Source: Aliiruegeria haliotis (lineage in GTDB: Bacteria > Pseudomonadota > Alphaproteobacteria > Rhodobacterales > Rhodobacteraceae). From it: a stretch of 64,000 nt of DNA. How positions within the stretch are numbered: the first letter of the stretch is position 1; every line of letters begins with the position of its first letter. Below, piece after piece: positions 8,632 to 17,433 of the stretch. The position numbers were made by a program, and so were the translations under genes. A model generated the notes under the pieces. That model saw only the letters and a program-made list of their open reading frames with translations, searched no databases and was not told the origin of the DNA. The stretch covers positions 434,001 through 498,000 of the forward strand of contig NZ_PVTD01000001.1 of the NCBI RefSeq assembly GCF_003003255.1. Reading direction: 5' to 3'.

Positions 8632-9852
8632 CTATGGCTCCCGTCCTTCGATGATGGCGCGATAGACCTCCGGATCGGTCGCCCCTTCGGTTCCGAACAC
8701 CAGCACGCGAGAGGCAGGGCCTAGCCCGAGCGCCGCACTGGCCCCCGGCACCTTGAGCACATTGGCGAGGCCCGCGAGCCCCGCGACGGCACTTTCTCCC
8801 GCAACAATGGCCGGGTCGCCGGAGAGGGGTGCGGCGAGCATCCGCATCTCCCGAATGGCGGAGGTGTCGGGCAGCGCCAGGGCGGCGTCAGCATGCGGCT
8901 CCAGGATTTCCCAGGCGAGGGACGAGACCTCTCCGCAAGCCAGTCCGGCCATGATCGTGTCGAGATCGCCATCGATCACCGAAGGCCGACCGGCGCGGAA
9001 GCTCTCCAGCCAACAGGCCGAGAGGTCGGGGTCGGCCAGAACGATGGCCGGGCGATCCGCCCCCCAGCGGCGCTTTGCCTGCGCGGTCACGGCCGCCGCC
9101 ATACCGCCGACGCCGGTTTGCAGGAAGACATGGGACGGCGGCTGTTCAAGCGCGTCGAAAGCCTCTGCTGCCATGATCTCGTAGCCCTGCATGACGTCCT
9201 TCGGCACCTCCATGTAGCCCGGATAGGAGGTGTCGGAGACCACGAACCAGCCGTCGCGGTCTGCGGTCTCCTGTGCCGCGCGGACACTGTCGTCGTAATT
9301 GCCGTCGGTCCGGCGCACCCCTGCGCCATAAGCCTCGATTGCCGATTTGCGGCCCTCGGAGACGGTGGCGTGGATGAAGATCACGCAATTGCAGCCAAAG
9401 CTCTGCGCGCCCCAGGCAACCGACCGGCCGTGGTTGCCGTCCGTGGCGCAGCAAACTGTGATCCCGGCGGTGATCTCCGCATGGGCGCCGCTAATGATCT
9501 CGGCCATCGGGACGGGGTGGCCAAGCCGGGCCTCGACCTGTTTCTGCAACAGGCGTACCACGGCATAGGCACCCCCGAGCGCCTTGAAACTGCCAAGCCC
9601 GAAACGTCCGCCTTCGTCCTTGTAGTGCAGCGCCGCGATGCCAAGCGTGGCGGCCCGGGCGGGCAAGGCGTGAAGGGGCGTCGGCGCGTAGCCGGGCCAG
9701 GCGGAAATGGTGTCCCGCGCGGCGGTGTATACGGCATCGCTCAGAATCGCGTTCTGTCGCGCGGTCCAGGGCGCGGCGCGATCACCGGCGGCGTTGATCG
9801 TGAGTGTGAAGTCGTCCGCCGAACCCTCGGCGCGGGTGATGTCTTGGGTCAT
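8632..9852 (-). CDS. dpaL: Diaminopropionate ammonia-lyase
   Basis: A 406-residue fold-type II PLP enzyme that converts 2,3-diaminopropionate (D or L) to pyruvate and two ammonia. The PLP lysine is Lys90 in G-L-G-S-F-K-A-L-G-G. Other family marks are the A-T-D-G-N-H-G-R-S substrate loop, the T-G-V-G-G phosphate loop and C-C-A-T-D-G; the length matches DpaL/YgeX. Its ATG overlaps the stop of the upstream coding remnant by 4 bp (ATGA), which suggests translational coupling to a gene that has since decayed. Confidence 0.93.
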   Translation of the reverse strand: MTQDITRAEGSADDFTLTINAAGDRAAPWTARQNAILSDAVYTAARDTISAWPGYAPTPLHALPARAATLGIAALHYKDEGGRFGLGSFKALGGAYAVVRLLQKQVEARLGHPVPMAEIISGAHAEITAGITVCCATDGNHGRSVAWGAQSFGCNCVIFIHATVSEGRKSAIEAYGAGVRRTDGNYDDSVRAAQETADRDGWFVVSDTSYPGYMEVPKDVMQGYEIMAAEAFDALEQPPSHVFLQTGVGGMAAAVTAQAKRRWGADRPAIVLADPDLSACWLESFRAGRPSVIDGDLDTIMAGLACGEVSSLAWEILEPHADAALALPDTSAIREMRMLAAPLSGDPAIVAGESAVAGLAGLANVLKVPGASAALGLGPASRVLVFGTEGATDPEVYRAIIEGREP

Positions 9853-10172
9853 GCGATGTCCGTGAAAGGCCCCGGGCGGCGGCAGGCCGCTCCTTCTTCT
9901 TCGATGTTGTCCAGCAGGGCGTCAAGCATGGCGAAGCCCTCCCCGCCGCAACGCTCGCCGATCAGGTCGCGCACGGTGGGTCGAGCGGCCTCTGCGGCTG
10001 GACCTGTTCCGTGGGCAGGCAGACGGGCGAGGTTGGGTGCGCCCCGATCCGCGCGCGATGGGCAATGGTGGATGGTGCGGCGAGCAGCGCCACACAAGTC
10101 GGCGGGTCGCGTGCAAGCCCCCGGTGAGGGGCAGCGGCAACGGAAGGGCACGCCGCGACGGGCATCGGGCAC
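9849..10172 (-). pseudogene. Decayed gene fragment fused by ATGA to dpaL
   Basis: The last 40-45 codons (about 9849-9985) have clear coding character: strong GC3 bias and an acidic helical end containing A-M-L-D-A-L-L-D-N-I-E-E-E-G. They stop exactly at the dpaL start (ATGA overlap). Further upstream the same frame degenerates into Cys/Arg/Pro-rich sequence, and coding-like pieces appear in other frames, as after a frameshift. I therefore read it as the 3' remnant of the gene once preceding dpaL. The family was not identified. Confidence 0.4.
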
Positions 10173-10505
10173 CAGCAGGACGTGGGATATCGCGTTGGTG
10201 ACCTAGCCCCCTGCACCGGGCGCAGGCTCTGTTCGCATGGCTGGGTCGCGGTAGGGTCCACGCGTGGCGCCCGAGGGGGCTGGCGTTACTGTCAGTGTGG
10301 CAGCGAAACACGTTGCGGCAAGGTTGGGGGTGGCCTGGCAATAGCTGATACGCGGCCTCGGTGGGAAATGGCATGTTCTGGCCGGGTGTGTGTTGCCGAT
10401 TCTGGCGAATGCCATTTAAATTTTCAAATCAACAATTTGCCTGTCAAAATTTGTGTGCTTCGACCGACCAGCCATCGTCGATTCGCCCATGTGGCAAGCC
10501 GATCA
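10173..10505. other. Intergenic stretch with an AT-rich patch
   Basis: No intact gene. An AT-rich core at about 10409-10455 contains small inverted repeats, for example CAAAT-N5-ATTTG and AAATTTT...AAAATTT. It may be the promoter of the decayed gene and dpaL, which run leftwards from here. Confidence 0.4.
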
Positions 10506-11336
10506 TCAGCCAAGTTCGAGCGTGGCGATGGTGTGTATTCCCGCACCCGGTACAGGTGCTGTGCCGCGATACATCCGGGCAGTCGAAAAGGCGCTCGTCA
10601 TGCCGACGGCTTTACAATGCTCGGCCAGCGACGTCATCTCGCGGGGGACATCGATCACCAGCCTCACCTCGGGGTGACGCGCGGCAATCCCGTCGATGAG
10701 TGCCGTCGCGGTCGCCAGATCCTCGGCGACAAGCGGGCCGATCTTCACCCCGTTGCGGCAGTGCCGCCAAGTGGCAAACCCTGCCATCCCGCCGTCCGCG
10801 CCGTCCAGAACAACGCTCTGGCGGCTCTCTTCCGGCCGGAACCAGACAGAGAGGAACCTGTCCATCCCATAGCCATTGGCCGCTGCACAGCGCGCAATCA
10901 TCTCTTGCGTGTCGGCGTCGGTCGCGACACGCAGGCCGGCGCGCGATGCCCCGGGCAGGGTGCCCTCGAAACGGGTGGTCTCGGACGCCGCGACGAAGCC
11001 CGAACGGCGGTAGTTCGCCTGTTGATCCGGCACGCCGTCGAGCCCGACAATCCGCGACCCGGCGTGTTCCAGAGCGTGGTTCCAGAGCGCCAGTCCCACG
11101 CCTTGCCCGCGAAACTCCGGGTGACAGATGTAAAGGCCGAGAAAGGCGAAGCTGTCGGAATGGTTGATCACCGAAATGGCCGCCGCCAGCCGCCCATCCC
11201 GTTCCGCGACAAAGAACCCCTCCGGATCGGCGGCGTGGAAGGCCGGGGCGTCATCGTGCCCGGGATTCCACCCCTCTGCGGCCGCCCATTCGAGGATCGT
11301 CGGCAGTTCCGACCGGGTCATGGTACGCAGCTTCAT
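10506..11336 (-). CDS. GNAT family N-acetyltransferase with C-terminal GNAT-like domain
   Basis: A 276-residue protein. The first half is a GNAT domain with the acetyl-CoA-binding motif R-G-Q-G-V-G near residues 75-80 and F-A-F-L-G-L-Y before it. The second half resembles the extra acetyltransferase-like domain (Acetyltransf_18 type) of YitH-like proteins. Its start overlaps the end of the GntR gene by 4 bp (ATGA), so the two are translationally coupled. The acceptor is unknown; given the neighbours it may be a small amine or amino acid. Confidence 0.85.
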   Translation of the reverse strand: MKLRTMTRSELPTILEWAAAEGWNPGHDDAPAFHAADPEGFFVAERDGRLAAAISVINHSDSFAFLGLYICHPEFRGQGVGLALWNHALEHAGSRIVGLDGVPDQQANYRRSGFVAASETTRFEGTLPGASRAGLRVATDADTQEMIARCAAANGYGMDRFLSVWFRPEESRQSVVLDGADGGMAGFATWRHCRNGVKIGPLVAEDLATATALIDGIAARHPEVRLVIDVPREMTSLAEHCKAVGMTSAFSTARMYRGTAPVPGAGIHTIATLELG

Positions 11337-12025
11337 CGGGGTCCTAGAGCCTCCTTCAGAGAGCTGGGGGCATCTGCGGGCTCGGTCAGGTCGAGCAACG
11401 ACACAAGATCCACCAGGTGGCTTTTCATCAGATCCTCGGCGCGGTCTGCGTCCTGCGCTTCGAGCGCGTCCAGCAACGCGTGGTGCGCGTGGCTTTCGCA
11501 GGTCGCCTGTCTGCGGCGCCAGTAGAGCGCAATGATCAGGGAGGAGCGCGCCACAAGTTGACCGATGAAGGCGGCAATTGTCGCCTGGTTGGCGATCCGC
11601 GCGATCTCGTTGTGGAAGTCACCGGAAAGCCGCAGGGCACGGCCGTGATCCCCGGCGTCAATGGCGGCGTGTTCTTCGTCGATATGGCCCCGCAGCAAGG
11701 CAATATCCCTTGCCGTCGTGCGGATGGCCGCGGAATGCGCGGTGCGTGGCTCCAGCAGGGCGCGGGCCTCGAAAACCTCGCGTGCCTCCCGCACGCTGGG
11801 ACGGGCGACAAAGGCACCGCGATTGGGTTCGATCACCACGAGTTGCTCGTGCGACAGCGATTGCAGCGCACTGCGCACGATGGTGCGGCTGACGCCAAAG
11901 ATCTCTCCGACCTCGTCTTCGTTGAGCTTCATTCCCGGGGACAGTCGGTGCTCGTGTATCGCCGTGGCGAGGCCCTCGGCCACGTCCCGGCCGCGTTGGC
12001 GTGTGGTTTTGCCGATACCGGTCAC
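11333..12025 (-). CDS. GntR family transcriptional regulator (FadR/FCD type)
   Basis: A 230-residue regulator with an N-terminal winged helix (L-N-E-D-E-V-G-E-I-F-G-V-S-R-T-I-V) and a C-terminal all-helical FCD ligand domain containing F-H-N-E-I-A and the metal-type His pattern H-A-H-H near the end. I chose a GTG start at 12025 because AGAGGAGGAAG lies just ahead of it; the ATG at 12079 has no such site. It is divergent from the ABC operon at 12268, and a perfect palindrome in between is the likely operator. Confidence 0.9.
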   Translation of the reverse strand: MTGIGKTTRQRGRDVAEGLATAIHEHRLSPGMKLNEDEVGEIFGVSRTIVRSALQSLSHEQLVVIEPNRGAFVARPSVREAREVFEARALLEPRTAHSAAIRTTARDIALLRGHIDEEHAAIDAGDHGRALRLSGDFHNEIARIANQATIAAFIGQLVARSSLIIALYWRRRQATCESHAHHALLDALEAQDADRAEDLMKSHLVDLVSLLDLTEPADAPSSLKEALGPR

Positions 12026-12112
12026 GAATACTTCCTCCTCTGCAAGCACCTGATAGGGCGTCCGGGTGGATGAGTGCAAGATTCGCCTGACGTGTCGATA
12101 ACTTTGCGATGG

Positions 12113-12124
12113 ATTGTATACAAT
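12113..12124. promoter_or_regulatory. Palindromic GntR-type operator candidate
   Basis: ATTGTATACAAT is a perfect 12-bp palindrome with the TTGTATACAA pattern typical of FCD-subfamily GntR regulators. It lies 87 bp upstream of the GntR start and 143 bp upstream of the divergent ABC operon, so it could control both. The binding protein is inferred from position. Confidence 0.65.
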
Positions 12125-12267
12125 AATAGCCTCCGTTTTGTACGAAGGGCGGGAAAGGGCGCTCGGATGCTGGGCAGTTGCTGTCTGGCGTCCCGCGGAG
12201 GGGCGAACGGGTTTCCGCTTTCCGGGGCTGCCGGCGAATGATCGGGCAACGGCAAGCGGGAGCGAAC

Positions 12268-13251
12268 ATGACCACCGGACAGGATCTCGAACTGGTTTCC
12301 CTCACCAAGCGCTACGGTGAGGCCCTGGCGGTCAACCGGATCGACCACCATTTTCGCGCCGGTTCCTACGCCTGCCTTCTGGGGCCGTCGGGCTGCGGCA
12401 AGTCCACGACCTTGCGGATGATCGCCGGACACGAGGCGCCGACCGACGGCTCGATCGTGCTGGGCGGTTCGGACGTGTCCTGGATGCCGCCGGCACGGCG
12501 CGGCACCGCAATGATGTTCCAGAATTACGCGCTCTTCCCGCATCTGACAGTGATCGACAATGTTGCCTTCAGCCTGAAAATGAAGGGGGTGGAGGCCACC
12601 GTGCGGCGCAAGAAGGCCAGCGCGATGCTGGATCTGGTGGATATGGTCCGCTATGCCGACCGCCGGCCGGACCAGCTGTCGGGCGGACAACAACAGCGCG
12701 TTGCGCTGGCGCGGGCGCTGATCACCAACCCGCAGGTGCTGCTGCTCGATGAACCGCTCTCGGCGCTGGATCCGTTCCTGCGCATCCGCATGCGGGCGGA
12801 GTTGAAGCGGCTTCAGCGTGAGCTGGGCATCACTTTCATCCACGTCACGCACAGCCAGGACGAGGCGTTGGCACTGTCCGACGAGATCGTGGTGATGAAC
12901 AACGCAGTGATCGAACAGGCAGGACCGGCGCGCAATGTCTTCAACCGGCCGCGTACGGAGTTCGTCGCCCGCTTCATGGGCGGGCACAACGTGATCGCGC
13001 TGCCACAGGGGCATTTCGCCATCCGCAGCGACAGGGTTTCCCTGACGGCGGCCACGCAGGGACGGCTCGACGGGCAGGTGACAGGTGTGGAGTACCAGGG
13101 GGGGCACGTGCTCCTGACGGTCCGGGCCGCAGGCGATCAGGAGATCGCCGCCATCGTCCCCGAGGACGCGTATTTCGACAAACCGATGCAGCAGGGCGCG
13201 GATGTGGGCCTGTCGTGGGACGACAGCGCGCTGCATCCGGTCGCGGTCTGA
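12268..13251 (+). CDS. ABC transporter ATP-binding protein (PotA-like)
   Basis: A 327-residue ATPase with Walker [10 protein letters not shown], signature L-S-G-G-Q-Q-Q, Walker B L-L-L-D-E-P and a switch His in [11 protein letters not shown]-terminal TOBE-type domain follows, as in polyamine/opine importer ATPases. It is the first gene of an operon with a periplasmic binding protein, two permeases and a racemase. The ATG at 12268 is preceded by a GGGAG site. The operon was probably built for a small amine, amino acid or ureide; PotABCD similarity alone does not fix the substrate. Confidence 0.92.
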   Translation: MTTGQDLELVSLTKRYGEALAVNRIDHHFRAGSYACLLGPSGCGKSTTLRMIAGHEAPTDGSIVLGGSDVSWMPPARRGTAMMFQNYALFPHLTVIDNVAFSLKMKGVEATVRRKKASAMLDLVDMVRYADRRPDQLSGGQQQRVALARALITNPQVLLLDEPLSALDPFLRIRMRAELKRLQRELGITFIHVTHSQDEALALSDEIVVMNNAVIEQAGPARNVFNRPRTEFVARFMGGHNVIALPQGHFAIRSDRVSLTAATQGRLDGQVTGVEYQGGHVLLTVRAAGDQEIAAIVPEDAYFDKPMQQGADVGLSWDDSALHPVAV

Positions 13252-13287
13252 CATCGGACGAAACACGAACAGCAACAGGAGAGTGAC

Positions 13288-14571
13288 ATGAAGGATTTCG
13301 AGACCCCTAGGTTGAGTCGGCGCAGCGTCCTGAAAGGCGCTGCGGCGACGGTGACCGCTGCCGGCGCCTCCACGCTCGGCGCGCCGATGATCTGGGCGCA
13401 GAACATCAAGGACGTGACGCTGCGCCAGTTCGGCACCGGCGTGTCCAACCTCAATGAGGTCGCCGACAAGGTGAAGGAAGACCTCGGTTTCACGCTGGAA
13501 ATGACGGCGCTCGATTCCGACGCGGTGACACAGCGCGCCGCGACCCAGCCCGACAGTTTTGATATTGCCGACATCGAGTACTGGATCTGCAAGAAGGTCT
13601 GGCCGACGGGCAATCTTCAGGCGATGGATACCAGCAAGATCAAGAATTACGACAAGATCGTCGGCATCTTTCGCGATGGCAAGCTGACGCCCGATAGCAC
13701 CATCGCCCAGGGCACCGCGCCGCACAGCGTGGGCTTTGTCGACGGGCCGGACGGCAAGGCATTCGTGGACAACGAATCCGGTTGGATGACGCTGATCCCG
13801 ACCATCTACAACGCCGACACGCTCGGCATTCGCCCCGACCTGATCGGTCGCCCGATCGAGAGCTGGACCGAGCTGCTGAACCCGGAGTTTGCGGGCAAGG
13901 CCAGCATCCTCGACATCTCCTCCATCGGCATCATGGATGCGGCGATGGTCTGCGAGGCGATGGGCGAGGTCCAGTACGGCGACAAGGGCAACATGACGAA
14001 GGAGGAGATCGACAAGACGATGGCGATCTTCACCGAGGCCAAGAAATCCGGCCAGTTCCGCGCCTTCTGGAAAACCTTCGACGAGAGCGTCAACCTGATG
14101 GCCTCTGGCGAGGTGGTGATCCAGTCCATGTGGTCGCCTGCCATCACGGCGGTGAAGTCCCGTGGCATCCCCTGCGTCTACCAGCCGCTCAAGGAAGGCT
14201 ATCGCAGCTGGGGCGGCGGCATCGGCCTTTCCAAGTCGCTCAGCGGTCTGGAGCTCGACGCGGCCTATGAATACATCAACTGGTATCTCGACGGCTGGGT
14301 CGGCGGGTTCCTGATGCGGCAGGGATATTACTCGGCCGTTCCGGAAACCTCGAAGAACTTCATGTCCGAGAACGAATGGGGCTACTGGTTCGAGGGCAAG
14401 GAAGCCACCGACGTCATCACCTCGCCCTTCGGCGATCCGCTGGCGCAGGCCGGCGAGACCCGCGACGGCGGTTCCTTCCACGATCGCATGGGCGCAGTGG
14501 CCTGCTGGAACGCCGTAATGGACGAGAACCAGTACATGGTTCGCAAGTGGAACGAGTTCATCGCCGCCTGA
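13288..14571 (+). CDS. ABC transporter periplasmic substrate-binding protein (PotD/F-like), Tat-exported
   Basis: A 427-residue family 1 type binding protein. The N-terminus has a twin-arginine signal (S-R-R-S-V-L-K-G) followed by an Ala-rich stretch and a likely cut after A-Q near residue 38. The mature protein carries the Y-N-A-D-T-L-G and G-G-I-G-L-S-K patterns of polyamine-type binding proteins. It lies 36 bp after the ATPase gene and is followed by a stem-loop at 14590-14622, which may keep its message more abundant than those of the permeases. Confidence 0.9.
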   Translation: MKDFETPRLSRRSVLKGAAATVTAAGASTLGAPMIWAQNIKDVTLRQFGTGVSNLNEVADKVKEDLGFTLEMTALDSDAVTQRAATQPDSFDIADIEYWICKKVWPTGNLQAMDTSKIKNYDKIVGIFRDGKLTPDSTIAQGTAPHSVGFVDGPDGKAFVDNESGWMTLIPTIYNADTLGIRPDLIGRPIESWTELLNPEFAGKASILDISSIGIMDAAMVCEAMGEVQYGDKGNMTKEEIDKTMAIFTEAKKSGQFRAFWKTFDESVNLMASGEVVIQSMWSPAITAVKSRGIPCVYQPLKEGYRSWGGGIGLSKSLSGLELDAAYEYINWYLDGWVGGFLMRQGYYSAVPETSKNFMSENEWGYWFEGKEATDVITSPFGDPLAQAGETRDGGSFHDRMGAVACWNAVMDENQYMVRKWNEFIAA

Positions 14572-14589
14572 CGGTGCCTGACCCGGACC

Positions 14590-14622
14590 CGGGGCGGCGT
14601 CCGACCCTTCCGCGCCGCCCCG
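14590..14622 (+). terminator. Intra-operon stem-loop after the binding-protein gene
   Basis: A 10-bp perfect stem CGGGGCGGCG/CGCCGCCCCG with a 13-nt loop, 18 bp after the stop codon and without a T-tract. It is best read as an attenuator or mRNA-stabilising hairpin between the binding-protein and permease genes. Confidence 0.5.
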
Positions 14623-14674
14623 CTCCCTTCCTGTTTCGCGGAGAAGGGGCGACATTCCTCTCGCCGGAGCTTCG

Positions 14675-15538
14675 ATGCGTAAAATTCTGAGAAACAATCA
14701 CCTTTCAGGCTGGCTGCTGGCCGCGCCCCTGTCGCTCGTGCTGCTGTGCTTCCTCGTGCTGCCGATTGTCATGATCGTGGTAGTTAGCTTCTGGGGGGCG
14801 ACCGAATTTTCCATCTACCCGGCCTTCCAGTTCGACAACTACCAGTTTCTCTTCGGCTCTCCGGTCACGTATTCGGTGTTCCTCAACACCTTTAAATACG
14901 CCGCGATCACATGGGTTTTCACCCTGCTGATCGGCTTCACGGTGGCGTATTTCCTGGCTTTCCATGTCCGCTCTCTCACATGGCAGATCGCGCTGTTCCT
15001 GCTCTGTACCATTCCGTTCTGGACCTCGAACATCATCCGCATGATTTCCTGGATCCCGTTCCTGGGCCGCAACGGGCTGGCGAACTCGACCCTGATCTCC
15101 TGGGGCGTGATCGACGCGCCGGTGGAGTGGCTGCTGTTCTCCGATTTCTCGGTGATCCTGGCCTTCGTGCATCTCTACACGCTGTTCATGGTGGTGCCGA
15201 TCTTCAACACGATGATGCGGATCGACCGGAGCCTGATCGAGGCCGCCTACGACAATGGCGCCTCCGGTTTCCAGACCCTGACCAACGTGATCATTCCGCT
15301 GGCAAAGCCCGGCATCATGATTGGCTCGATCTTTGTGGTCACGCTGGTGATGGGCGATTTCATCACCGTGCGGTTCATGTCCGGCAGCCAGTCGGCGAAT
15401 GTCGGGCGGCTGATTTCAAACGACATCGCGTTGCTGCAATACCCTTCCGCCGCCGCGACTGCCGTGGTGCTGCTGGCGACGGTTCTGCTGATCATCGCGG
15501 TGTTGCTTCGCTTCGTCGATATCCGGAAGGAGCTTTGA
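14675..15538 (+). CDS. ABC transporter permease (PotB-like)
   Basis: A 287-residue inner-membrane permease with about six hydrophobic segments; the first follows a short basic N-terminus. The cytoplasmic EAA loop is visible as E-A-A-Y-D-N-G-A-S-G-F-Q around residues 189-200. It pairs with the next permease (1-bp gap) to form the transmembrane pore for the PotA-like ATPase. The ATG at 14675 was chosen because the hydrophobic segment begins soon after. Confidence 0.9.
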   Translation: MRKILRNNHLSGWLLAAPLSLVLLCFLVLPIVMIVVVSFWGATEFSIYPAFQFDNYQFLFGSPVTYSVFLNTFKYAAITWVFTLLIGFTVAYFLAFHVRSLTWQIALFLLCTIPFWTSNIIRMISWIPFLGRNGLANSTLISWGVIDAPVEWLLFSDFSVILAFVHLYTLFMVVPIFNTMMRIDRSLIEAAYDNGASGFQTLTNVIIPLAKPGIMIGSIFVVTLVMGDFITVRFMSGSQSANVGRLISNDIALLQYPSAAATAVVLLATVLLIIAVLLRFVDIRKEL

Positions 15539-15539
15539 G

Positions 15540-16382
15540 ATGTCCGCCAAACGTCCGCGCAGTTTCTACATCCTCGCCGGTTTCTTCGCGCTGTTCCTGC
15601 TGTTCCTCTACGGGCCGACGCTGACCATCGCGATCCTGTCCTTCCAGGGGCCGGAGGGCGGGCTGACCTTCCCGATGCGCGGCGTCTCGACCCACTGGTT
15701 CGCGGATCTCTTCCGGCAACAGGCGGTGGGCGACATCTGGGGGAGCTTCTCGCGGTCGCTGGTGCTCGGGCTGATGGTCATGGTCACGACGATCGTGGTC
15801 TCGGTCATGGGCGGGCTGGCCTTTCGCAAGCGGTTCGCGGGTTCGACCGTGATCTTCTACCTCGTGATCACCTCGCTGGTGATCCCCTCCATCCTCGTGT
15901 CGCTGGGCGTCGGTTTGATCTTCTCGCAATCGGGGCTGAACGTGCACTGGTCCACCTCCGGCTACGGCGCGCAGCTTACGTGGACACTGCCCTTCGGCCT
16001 GCTGATCATGTTCGCGGTCTTCAACCGCTTCGATCCCAGCTACGAAGAGGCCGCACGCGACCTCGGGGCCAGCGCCTGGCAAACGATCCGTCACGTGGTG
16101 CTGCCGATCATCGCGCCCTCTCTCATCGGCGTGGCGCTTTTCGGTTTCACGCTCAGCTATGACGAATTTGCCCGGACGCTGCTGACCTCCGGCAGCTACA
16201 ACACCCTGCCGCTGGAAATCTACGGCATGACAACCAACGTCACGACGCCGGTGATCTTTGCCCTCGGCACGCTGACCACAATCTTCTCTTTCCTCGTGAT
16301 CGCGGTGTTCCTGCTGGCGGTCTGGGTGCAGTCCCGCCGCCGTGCGCAAAGCGGCTCCGACGCCGGGCAGGGCATGCTCTGA
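15540..16382 (+). CDS. ABC transporter permease (PotC-like)
   Basis: A 280-residue partner permease with about six membrane segments and an EAA loop E-E-A-A-R-D-L-G-A-S-A-W-Q. It starts 1 bp after the previous permease and ends with a TGA directly abutting the racemase ATG. Both permease genes share the codon usage of the operon. Confidence 0.9.
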   Translation: MSAKRPRSFYILAGFFALFLLFLYGPTLTIAILSFQGPEGGLTFPMRGVSTHWFADLFRQQAVGDIWGSFSRSLVLGLMVMVTTIVVSVMGGLAFRKRFAGSTVIFYLVITSLVIPSILVSLGVGLIFSQSGLNVHWSTSGYGAQLTWTLPFGLLIMFAVFNRFDPSYEEAARDLGASAWQTIRHVVLPIIAPSLIGVALFGFTLSYDEFARTLLTSGSYNTLPLEIYGMTTNVTTPVIFALGTLTTIFSFLVIAVFLLAVWVQSRRRAQSGSDAGQGML

Positions 16383-17024
16383 ATGCCGCGCGTTCTGCTG
16401 ATAAACCCCAACAGCACCGAGACGATGACGGCCTCGATGCTGGCCTCGGCCCGCGCGGTTGCGCCGTCCGTCGACTTCACCGGCTGGACATCGAGGGCCG
16501 CCCCGGCGGCGATCCAGGGGCCGGACGATGGCAGGCGCGCCGAGCCGCCGTTGCTGAAGCTGGTGGCGCGGGCCGGGGCGCGGTTCGACTGCATCATCAT
16601 CGGCTGTTTCGACGATACCGGGCTGGCGGCGGCAAGCGACCTCGCGGAGTGTCCCGTGCTGGGGATCGGTCAGGCGGCGTTCTGCATGGCGATGCTGCGC
16701 GGGCTTCGGTTCTCGGTGGTGACGACGTTGCCGGTTTCGGTCCCGGTGATCGAGGAAAACATCCGGCGCTACGGGATGGCTCCCTGGCTTGACCGGGTGC
16801 GGGCGAGCGAGCTGTCGGTTCTGGAGACCGAGGGCGAGGGTGCCGCGCCGTGTGACACGATCGCCCGGGAGGCGGAACTGGCGATTGCCGAGGATGAGAG
16901 CCAGTGCATCATCCTTGGCTGTGGGGGCATGTCGCGGCTGGCGGCCGAGGTGCGGGCACGGGTCTCCGTGCCGGTGATCGACGGCGTCGAGGCCGCGGCG
17001 AGGTTGAGCTCGGCCCTGACGTAA
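16383..17024 (+). CDS. Hydantoin/Asp-Glu racemase family protein
   Basis: A 213-residue member of the Asp/Glu/hydantoin racemase family. The N-terminus has I-N-P-N-S-T-E-T-M, and the two catalytic cysteines lie in I-G-C-F-D-D-T-G and L-G-C-G-G-M. These enzymes epimerise the chiral carbon of hydantoins, allantoin or acidic amino acids. It follows the permease with no gap, so it belongs to the transporter operon, suggesting the imported molecule is a chiral ureide or amino acid. No hydantoinase lies in the operon. Confidence 0.88.
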   Translation: MPRVLLINPNSTETMTASMLASARAVAPSVDFTGWTSRAAPAAIQGPDDGRRAEPPLLKLVARAGARFDCIIIGCFDDTGLAAASDLAECPVLGIGQAAFCMAMLRGLRFSVVTTLPVSVPVIEENIRRYGMAPWLDRVRASELSVLETEGEGAAPCDTIAREAELAIAEDESQCIILGCGGMSRLAAEVRARVSVPVIDGVEAAARLSSALT

Positions 17025-17433
17025 ATGCGGCCGGGAGCCGGGATGCGAGGGCGTGGGTGCGGAAGCTGACGCGACCTGTCGCGCGGCCCCGCGTGGGGGT
17101 CCCACGTCTTCGTGGCGGCTTGAGTGAATGGCCCGAGCGCCTCTTGCTGCGCCGCGATCAACACGCCCCAAGGGGAGATACTCGCAGGGATCTCCACGTC
17201 GCGCGAAGAACACCGGTGTCCTTTGCGCTTCGTGGGCGGGATGGTGCGGACGGGATCGGCGGAGATGGCGCTATCTATGGATACCACCGGTGGCGCGGGC
17301 GACATTTCGTGCAAGCCCTGCAAGTTCTGCGCGGATCCGCAGCGGGTCGGGTCGACCGTCCCGTTCCGGTCCGCTGCGGCACAAGGGGCGCTCATCGTGC
17401 AGTGGCTGCTTGCCGACGGGCGCGGCGCGGCGG
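17025..17433. other. Convergent intergenic region without a recognised gene
   Basis: About 410 bp between the racemase stop and the allophanate hydrolase stop. Open frames are present but show no motif or codon bias. No hairpin with a T-tract was seen. Confidence 0.5.

Noticed and set aside
12022-14697. Minus-strand open frame of about 890 codons antisense to the PotA/PotD-like genes
   Set aside because: Composition is Arg/His/Asp/Gly-rich; the plus-strand genes are certain ABC proteins. The same applies to long antisense frames at 15492-17213, 41183-43039, 43018-45120 and 50653-52485.
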